In this document: positions 6,495-7,670 of the stretch, piece by piece
Numbering within the stretch: the first letter of the stretch is position 1
Layout of the letters: each line of letters starts with the position of its first letter
From: Acidimicrobiaceae bacterium
GTDB taxonomy: Bacteria > Actinomycetota > Acidimicrobiia > Acidimicrobiales > RAAP-2
DNA: 7,670 nucleotides
Direction: 5' to 3'
NCBI GenBank assembly: GCA_003152555.1
Contig: PMAL01000122.1
Span: forward strand, 24,133 to 31,802
Notes under the pieces: generated by a model
What the model was told of the DNA's origin: nothing
The model's input: the letters and a program-made list of their open reading frames with translations, nothing else
Databases searched by the model: none
Position numbers and translations under genes: made by a program

Positions 6495-7670
6495 TTACGG
6501 AGTGACCGTGACGTCAGTCTTACCTGGTGGCTGACTTTCGGACTCATCGGAATCCAAGAAGGCTCCCGATGAGCCGGCCCCCACGTCGGACATAGCGATG
6601 TCACCAGCGCCGGCGAGTCCTACTTCCACGTCGTCGCTCAACGTGTGAAAGACCTCGGAATGACCGGCGCCGCGCATCCACGAGAACGCGGCGCCAATGA
6701 AGCACGCGACGGCCGCCATGATGAAGGCCAGTCGAAGGCCGTGCGCGAATGGAGCTGAGATCAGACTCGGAAAGAATCCTCGACTGAGAAGCAGTTGGGT
6801 GTGGACCCCGGGTGCCGTTAGTGCCGCATGGCTCACAATCTCTTTCAGCGGGTCGATCCCCAAGAAGGCCGAGAACAGGCTGCCAATCGGCGGCACGTGT
6901 GACGCGGTGAGCGCGGCGGCGTGTGACACCCCTTGCGCGGTGAGACCCTTCAGCAGGGCCTGGGGCAGCCGTGAAGCGAGGCCGATCGTGATGATCGTGA
7001 AGAAGAAGCCAATCGATAGGACCGCGGCCGAGTTTTGAAAGGTGTTGAGCATGCCGCTGCCGGCACCTCGCTGGTGGGACGGAAGGCTGTTCATGACCGC
7101 GCTGGTGTTGGGAGCGGCGAACATCCCCATGGAGAATCCAACCAACAAGATCAAAAAGGCGAAGATCGGGTACGAGAAGTTAATCGGCAGCGTGGTCAGA
7201 CCGATGAGGCTGAGGCCCGTCAAGATGAGGCCAATGGTGGCGAAGGGCCGAGGTCCGTGCCGGTCCGCCAGGCGCCCCGACAACGGGCCAGAGAGAAAGA
7301 AGCCCACCGTGAGCGGCACCATGTAAATGCCGGCCCATAGCGGAGTGCGACTAAAGCTGTAGCCGTGTAGCGGCAGCCAGATGCCCTGGAGCCAGATGAT
7401 GAGGATGAACTGCAATCCACCTCGGGCGAGCGCCAGCATCAGGCCGGCCAGGTTGCCCATCGCGAATGCTTTGCTCTTAAACAGATCGAGGTGGAACATG
7501 GGATCAGACGTGCGCAGTTCAACGACAACGAAGCCAATCAGGATCGCGAGGCCGCCGAACAGACACGAAAGCACGAACGGGCTCGTCCAGCCCATCGTGT
7601 GCCCGCCGTAGGGATTGAGGCCGTAGACAATGCCCGTTAAGACCGAGATAAGGCCCACCGCGAACAAAAT
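6495..7670 (-). CDS. MFS drug:H+ antiporter, DHA2 (14-helix EmrB/QacA type), C-terminal part
   Basis: This is a 391-residue C-terminal fragment; the gene continues beyond the right edge, and the TTG at 7665-7667 is an internal leucine codon (the frame reads Ile-Leu-Phe there). Eight hydrophobic segments are visible at roughly 2-20, 30-52, 68-95, 112-130, 141-160, 167-187, 213-230 and 314-336 of the fragment, fitting helices 7-14 of a DHA2 exporter in the inner membrane. A motif A-like loop GRLADRHGPRP lies at 132-142. The segment APNTSAVMNSLPSHQRGAGS is the usual DHA2 cytoplasmic turn. A long extracytoplasmic loop (about 231-313) with HVPPIGSLFSAFLG precedes the last helix, as in many actinobacterial members. 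The last 57 residues or so form an acidic tail, rich in Asp, Glu, Ser and Gly, predicted to be cytoplasmic. The exported compound cannot be inferred. It ends 135 bases before metY on the same strand, with no clear terminator between them. Confidence 0.88.
   Translation of the reverse strand: MLFAVGLISVLTGIVYGLNPYGGHTMGWTSPFVLSCLFGGLAILIGFVVVELRTSDPMFHLDLFKSKAFAMGNLAGLMLALARGGLQFILIIWLQGIWLPLHGYSFSRTPLWAGIYMVPLTVGFFLSGPLSGRLADRHGPRPFATIGLILTGLSLIGLTTLPINFSYPIFAFLILLVGFSMGMFAAPNTSAVMNSLPSHQRGAGSGMLNTFQNSAAVLSIGFFFTIITIGLASRLPQALLKGLTAQGVSHAAALTASHVPPIGSLFSAFLGIDPLKEIVSHAALTAPGVHTQLLLSRGFFPSLISAPFAHGLRLAFIMAAVACFIGAAFSWMRGAGHSEVFHTLSDDVEVGLAGAGDIAMSDVGAGSSGAFLDSDESESQPPGKTDVTVTP

Noticed and set aside
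7665..7667. TTG as the start codon of the MFS gene
   Set aside because: The frame is open to the window edge and the sequence begins mid-protein at about helix 7 of a 14-helix exporter, so this is an internal leucine codon.

Overview
The window carries ordinary housekeeping and metabolic genes of a moderately high-GC bacterium, most likely an actinobacterium. The MetX sequence closely follows actinobacterial MetX proteins (for example the DVGRxRGGV and GHDGFL stretches). The drug-exporter fragment and the small cation transporter also look like families common in that phylum. Acidimicrobiia or a relative would fit, but the sequence alone does not settle the class.

Layout. On the + strand, the last 32 codons of groES are followed after 48 bases by a complete groEL with a GGM tail. 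A strong 12-bp hairpin closes this operon and lies between two convergent genes, so it probably terminates transcription from both sides. Everything after it is on the - strand. In window order these are an isocitrate dehydrogenase-like gene, a roughly 300-base stretch of lower GC with only one doubtful small ORF, a six-helix cation transporter of the CDF/TMEM163-like type, metX, metY, and the C-terminal two thirds or so of a 14-helix MFS drug exporter that runs off the right edge. Transcription on this strand therefore runs from right to left: MFS exporter, metY, metX, transporter, isocitrate dehydrogenase.

How the genes work together. metY and metX overlap by four bases (GTGA) and form a methionine operon. 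MetX acylates homoserine, and MetY replaces the acyl group with sulfide to give homocysteine directly. A good sigma70-type promoter (TTGACA, 18 bases, TAGTAT) lies in front of metY, and a perfect 13-bp palindrome covers its -35 box, which makes it a plausible operator. GroES/GroEL is the protein-folding chamber. The isocitrate dehydrogenase feeds the TCA cycle and 2-oxoglutarate supply. No functional link between the groEL, icd and met blocks is evident.

I found no mobile element, CRISPR array, RNA gene or defence system, and nothing I would call a new biological system. The points most worth a second look are the mosaic isocitrate dehydrogenase, the palindromic metY promoter, and the low-GC stretch between icd and the transporter.
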